From contig MU266330.1 of assembly GCA_021014945.1 (NCBI GenBank), positions 236,811-300,810 on the forward strand: a stretch of DNA of 64,000 nt, written 5' to 3'. The position numbers and the translations under genes are program-made. Source of the stretch: Leucogyrophana mollusca (lineage: Eukaryota; Basidiomycota; Agaricomycetes; Boletales). Below are positions 57,726 through 64,000 of the stretch, piece after piece (position 1 is the stretch's first letter; each line of letters begins with the position of its first letter). The notes under the pieces were generated by a model. The model saw only the letters and a list, made by a program, of their open reading frames with translations, made no database searches and was not told the origin of the DNA.

Positions 57726-59228
57726 TGCGTCGCCGCCATTTCGTGGGCCAGCTTTATGGATTGTTTTGCTGCAACCCGGAATCGAAGTTCTGGTACTCAA
57801 ACCTACAACCAAAACAGTGGTAGCGCCTGCTAAGTGCAGGGTCGATGTGACGTAGTGACATGGCGACGAGCGTGCATAACCAGGCACAACCTCAGAAAGG
57901 CCTTTCGAAATTGCAAGTCCTCAGATACTATCTTGTGAGAGTGCAGCGAGCGGAGGTATAAGGTCCCTTGGCCCGGACCGCGCAGCCTATCTATCATCCT
58001 TCGAGTGTACCGGGGCGAAAAACGCAAGCAGTAAGTGATTTTGAAAGGTGATTTTCTGATTTGGGCAGTCACCCCAGAAGTCAACACACAGGAACTGCGG
58101 GCCCCTAAGGCTCACCAAGGGCATATCTACGGCTCCAGACCCGGGACTTGGATAGTTCAGCGAACCCGCCCGAGTTTATGTTGCCTGTTAGCCAAGCACA
58201 GGCCCACGAGCGCGATTTACAGGTTACCCTTGTGGAGAAGGTTGACCTGTATGCGCTTGGTGTGAAACGTCTTCCATGTAGATGATCGTGCCCTGACGCC
58301 AAACCCTTTCAGATTGCGGTCGTATCAAAAGACTGGACCAAGGAACTGGGATCCGTCAACACCGTTTCTCACCCTGGAAAATGAGCAAAGATCGGTGGCT
58401 ATGACTTGTAATCCGACGCTGTCGATTGACGATCCGCGATGCGATGATGTGTGTTTATTATGATAGAAAGTTGTAGAAAGTTGTCAGACTCTGATGTCTC
58501 GTGGAAATGTAGTGGAGCTTAAGCAAAACAATACGTACAATTTGCGTACAAGGCCCCGCGACGGATCCGGAGTCTCTTTATGACGACACCCTCCACTCGC
58601 CTTACACGCGATTAGGAACTCAAGCCTTTCAAGACCCCTTGATCTGTTGCGGCCTGCCACTTTTTTCTCCGGCGTTTTCACAACCCAACTTGGACTTCCC
58701 GAGGCAGCAATTGGGTCCCGGTAGTCAACTAGTCAGCACCAAAAGCTGCAACGGTGTCGTGAGGTGTATTGGGGACGTGAGGAGTCCTACTATAGAAATG
58801 CCTCCGCAGCACGAAATCCGCGGCGTAGTTATCCGAAAGTTTTGAAGGGCCGGTTGTTCCCTTCCATGAACCAAGATGATGGGCAGAATGATGGCGGGGA
58901 GCAGCAGACCCGACCGTCGGAGGATTGCAACTGACAAGGCCACCCAGTACTATTCCTCAGCTAATTTCAGTGTCTTTCTCCGCATTCCTCACCGTCGGAG
59001 GATGGCCTCCATACTTCATTGCAAAACCTCTTGGCATTCAACCTTCAATGGTGGTCAACATCATGAAAGCTATAATTCAATGCACAACTTGGGTGGGGAT
59101 GCCTTTCGCTGGAGAGCTGTAGGTGTTGTGCTGTGTGCCACAAGAGGAAGGATACAGGGGAACTGGTACTAGTATGCATGACGCTGGAGAGTCCAACGCT
59201 ACCATGGGTGGGTGTGGAGAGCCTCAAT
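57726..59228. other. Intergenic region without recognised gene
   Basis: Frames at 58876-59172 and 58925-59122 (plus) were inspected and lack family features. Nothing supported. Confidence 0.4.
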
Positions 59229-61113
59229 TTACAGGTGCCAGGAATCTGCCGTTGACCAAGTCCACTCCCATTTCTGCTCCTGCGGGTCGGCGGCGCATTT
59301 TCGATACACTTCCACATCAGGTCTCCAAACCCTGACAGTCCCGTCATCTGCACAAGTCGCGACCATGCCGTCGGCCCAGTCGACCGCACCTATCTCTCCA
59401 GTTTGCCCTCGCAATTCCACCATTGTTTGGGCCGGATTCGAGCATCTTGCATAAGACGATACGGAAGCCCTTCCCGCGTTGCTGACGTCGAACAGGAAGA
59501 AGCTGCCATTCCTCCCTGCATTGCCGCTGGCGAGCCATCTGCCACACGGAGAGGCCGCAAGGCGAACATAGAACGAGTTTGTATGCATGTTAGGGTGGGT
59601 ATCCGCATCGAGAGGCATAAGGGAATGGGAATATGTGTGTAAATGCGAATCAGCTCCGAGAGCGAACAGAAGCCCTGCAGTGGGACCAGAGCCACTTGTT
59701 AAACCTGTGATTCCGCGGGGGCGACGAGAACCATTGAGGGTGGTGGGATCCAGGGCAGATGAGTATTGGGGCGTTGGAGTTCTGAAGGTCTTGGGAGTTT
59801 GCTTATGAGGTGGCGTTGGCAGGCGTATATCCCAGGAATGGAGTATGCTAGGCTCTGGTGAGTTTGAGTGGTACTTGTGACTAGCGACTATCAACATACC
59901 CGTCAAAGGACCCGCTGCTGACGAGATTGTGAGGTTGCCCATCTGAGTATATTAGGTTTGTTACGCTTCTTGGCGATGGGGGAGCTTTTCTACGACCCCC
60001 TTTGGATTTCTCCTGCCCATGCGCCGCGAAAATTGTCATCACTGGTGCAATCACGGGAATGTCATCCTCGTTGCCAGGACCACTGACGCGGAGGTCCCAC
60101 AGGCAAACCATCCCGTCTCTGCTCCCAGTGCTTAGCAAATCCTTGTGTGATGGATCCCATGCTGCACATTTTACGGTACTTGTGTGTCCTCGGAGGATGT
60201 GAAGCGTGCTTTGCCTTTCAACACTAGTGATACGAGTGGTCTTGTCCCCAGACGCAGTCGCCAGAAGTGTGTCATCGAGGTTCCATTTCACGTCGAAGAT
60301 GCCATTGTCGTGGGGCTCAAGTATAGTGCGCTGGGGTTCTGCTCCGAAGTCAACTCGCCGCCTAACAGGAAGGGAAAATCCGCGCACCAAATTCCCAATC
60401 TCGCCTTTTGGAAGTATTGAGCACAAGAACGGACCCCTGTTCAGTCGCTACAGCGATGATTGGAGCACCGCCGTTTTTTGCGCCTGTATTTCGGTTGGTA
60501 CGCTAGATGTTTCTGAACTACGTTAGACCTACCATGAGAATACGCACAGGCGTATGGGGGTGTCACGAAAGAGTTTGCTGAGGTTGAATGACATTTAAAA
60601 ACATCTGATTTATTGGAAGAAACGAAGGACTGCAAGATGGGGCGAGTGGACACTGGAGAGTAGATTCGTCAATGGCATGCGAATGCTGAATGAGGTGGAC
60701 TGACACAAGCTTCCTCGGAACTTTGAGGGACCGGCGGTGGACGCTGCGTTCAGAATTCCGAAGGCCGTGTGGCGACGGGACCGACGCTTGACGACGGCCA
60801 GGTCTTGCATCTCAAGATCGTTGTCCAACACATTAGCGGGTTCTCGTTCCGTTGGAGAGTATTTGACTCGTTTTGTTGGAATATCTTCCGGGTCAGAGCA
60901 CCTTCGTTTGGACTTGATATCCTCAGGCGGGCTGGGCAGCTGAAATGTGCTGAGACATGGTTTCGGGTCGTCGCCGTGACAGACGTTAGTGCTATTGGCA
61001 AGAACAGGGCGAGGGTATGTTTCAGGACTATCAAGCATTGCGAGAGTTCTGAGGTTTTGTTGATGAAATGCAAAAGTGGATGAGGGTTGCGCGGAGAAAC
61101 GAGGACCCAACAA
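59229..61113 (-). CDS. CDT2: Cdt2/DTL-like WD40 protein, with one apparent frameshift
   Basis: Exons (low to high): 59229-59847, 59900-60353, 60388-60483, 60533-61113. The disordered N-terminus (KSKRRCSDPEDIPTKRVKYSP) is followed by PLTNLLSSVHSPHLAVLR and CHSTSANSFVTPPYACAYSH. WD repeats follow: GGAPIIAVATEQGSVLVLNTSKRRDW, DNGIFDVKWNLDDTLLATASGDKTTRI, HTSTVKCAAWDPSHKDLLSTGSRDGMVCLWDLR, SSGSFDGILHSWDIR, and ATCADDGTVRVW. Cdt2 is the substrate receptor of CRL4 ubiquitin ligase, degrading Cdt1 and other factors in S phase. Near 60615-60625 one extra T puts the upstream part out of frame, and one join needs a 34-base intron. A later ATG at 61038 is also possible. Confidence 0.8.
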
Positions 61114-61154
61114 TAACGCGACGCGTCCATAAACACGTCGCGTCGGGCCACGTG
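61114..61154. promoter_or_regulatory. Cluster of MCB-like ACGCG motifs and an E-box in the Cdt2/LYS12 divergent promoter
   Basis: Overlapping ACGCGA and ACGCGT at 61116-61126, TCGCGT (reverse ACGCGA) at 61138-61143, and CACGTG at 61149-61154. ACGCGT is the MBF (MluI cell-cycle box) site in yeasts; S. pombe cdt2 is an MBF target. The site's closeness to the ATG at 61113 argues that translation may start at 61038. Confidence 0.5.
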
Positions 61155-61293
61155 CCGCGTAAGTATGTATTGCTAGTCGGCTTGTCGGCCGAATAAATCA
61201 CCAACTCGCTTTGACTTTCTCAACCAGAATTTTCTTTTGAATTTCTTGCTTGTCGAGTGCATTTGTTCGTATTGCTGCTGGAAATTCTTCAAA

Positions 61294-62868
<1,575 letters not shown>

Positions 62869-63403
62869 AAACCTGTAAGATTATTGATATGATGAACCAA
62901 ACTGCCCAACAATTTACATATGGCGTGACCTGATAACCTCGGATTGAGGTTAGGGTCAAAACTCCCGACACAACCAAGATAATTTTCTCACAGTAGTTCA
63001 TTGTCTTGCCGACAATGCCGAGGCCAACAATGGGTGTGGTCAATAGGCGTCGCTGAGCTTGTCGCTAAATGCCAAGATGTCCCCGGTCAATATTTGCTCA
63101 AGGGAATGCCTCGTGTTTGCTCACGAGACAAGTGTGTGCCGTAGTGAAAGCCCGTCTGTTTGTCTTTCTATCTCCCGGACGTCCCAGGGAACTTGGCTGA
63201 GTATTAGCTGAGCAGCCAGTTATCTGATCCCCTACGCTTTTGGGAGGTCTCGCTACCTTCTAATCTCCAGCTTCTTCCGAGTTCGATAACCATCTTACCC
63301 TGGTTCATCCAGGCCTCAGGACTGGTGTACGGTAACCTCGAGGTTTTCATCTCTGGCACGCGTGCTTAGCGTGTGCTTCTAGGTTGCTGAGCAGCGTAAC
63401 GGG
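62869..63403. other. Intergenic region
   Basis: No gene recognised between LYS12 and the gene at the right edge. Confidence 0.4.
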
Positions 63404-64000
63404 ATGGGTAAAAACACTAATAAGAAAGGGAAACAGAAAGCGGACACCCCAGGTGCTCCTGCTCCTGCAGCTGCTGCCCCTCCTCTCTCTGCTCCTCTTC
63501 CCCACGCGGTGACGATCGAAACGATTGAGGAAGAAGACCTCGGTGGACTAGGTCAGTTTGCTACTCGCCCTCTCCCAAGTCTTTCTTTTTATGTGGTTGG
63601 GTACTGAGCGCTTATCGCCGTTTAGGCGGACTGTTGGCAGATGAGGATGATTATGAAGAAGCGCGTAGAGGCGGCGGGGAGGGTGGTTATGACCCATGGA
63701 CGGCCAACGGTGGGGAGCCTCCCGGAAATAGTAATAGTGGCTGGGGTGGACAGAATTCGCAAGACGGTTGGGAGGAAGAGAGTGCGCCGCCCCCTCCGCC
63801 CCCTCCTCCACCTGCCAAGAATCATGGTGCTGGGAAGGGGGCTATGAAGCAAACAAATGGCGGGGGTAAAGGTGGGCCAGGTGGGTGGGCTTCGGGTGGA
63901 GGTGGCGAGCAGAAGGCTGGAGTAGCTGGAGGGGGTGGAGCCAAGGGCGGCGAGGCAGGGTGGGTCTCGAACACAGGAGGTGGGGTCAAAGGGGGGGCGG
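63404..64000 (+). CDS. Gly/Pro-rich low-complexity protein, 5' part only
   Basis: Exon 1 (63404-63551) encodes MGKNTNKKGKQKADTPGAP, an Ala/Pro stretch and VTIETIEEEDLG. After an intron (GTCAGT...TTTAG) exon 2 (63626 on) encodes GLLADEDDYEEARRGGGEGGYDPW. A proline run and long Gly-rich stretches (GGGKGGPGGWASGGGG) extend to the window edge. No domain is recognised; the functional part may lie beyond 64000. Confidence 0.6.

Noticed and set aside
58876..59172. Overlapping plus-strand frames before the Cdt2 3' end
   Set aside because: Two frames of similar length overlap each other and neither shows a domain or a splice partner.

Overview
The window is nuclear DNA from a filamentous basidiomycete, most likely an agaricomycete. 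Genes carry many short introns (about 45-75 nt) with GT/AG ends, and the protein families present (HET-domain protein, DUF6533 membrane protein, M36 fungalysin, BSD2, alpha-aminoadipate lysine pathway) are fungal. No ribosomal RNA, tRNA, CRISPR array or complete transposon was recognised.

Layout. 1-5.9 kb is accessory: a HET-domain gene running off the left edge (minus), a decayed HET remnant, and two GNAT acetyltransferase genes (plus). 6.6-15.7 kb is a core island: a ThrE/DUF1212 transporter-like gene, the cytosolic PheRS alpha subunit, and a secreted fungalysin metalloprotease. 16-33 kb is accessory again. It holds two direct copies of a roughly 1.7-kb non-coding repeat, a second complete HET gene, a PEX2 fragment cut off by the repeat, a broken GNAT copy, two GNAT genes, and a tandem duplication carrying two small secreted proteins plus a remnant of a third. 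The HET and GNAT segments at 18.7-26.6 kb are inverted copies of those at 1-5.5 kb.

33-64 kb is mostly housekeeping: EMC10, an unknown protein, BSD2, PheRS beta, DPH6, a sucrose/alpha-glucoside transporter, an RBR ubiquitin ligase, an ankyrin protein, a STEEP1 homologue, ARL1, an NmrA-like pseudogene, a DUF6533 membrane protein, Cdt2, homoisocitrate dehydrogenase (LYS12), and the start of a low-complexity protein at the right edge.

Genes that work together: both subunits of cytosolic phenylalanyl-tRNA synthetase lie about 26 kb apart, and the beta subunit shares a 159-bp divergent promoter with DPH6 (diphthamide on EF2), so two translation genes may be co-regulated. Cdt2 and LYS12 are also divergent, across an interval rich in ACGCG (MCB-like) motifs. 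EMC10, BSD2, ARL1 and STEEP1 act in or near the ER/Golgi membrane system, but their clustering is probably incidental.

Exon joins were worked out by hand from splice signals, reading frame and family knowledge. Where stated, the exon lengths sum to an open frame. No database search was run.
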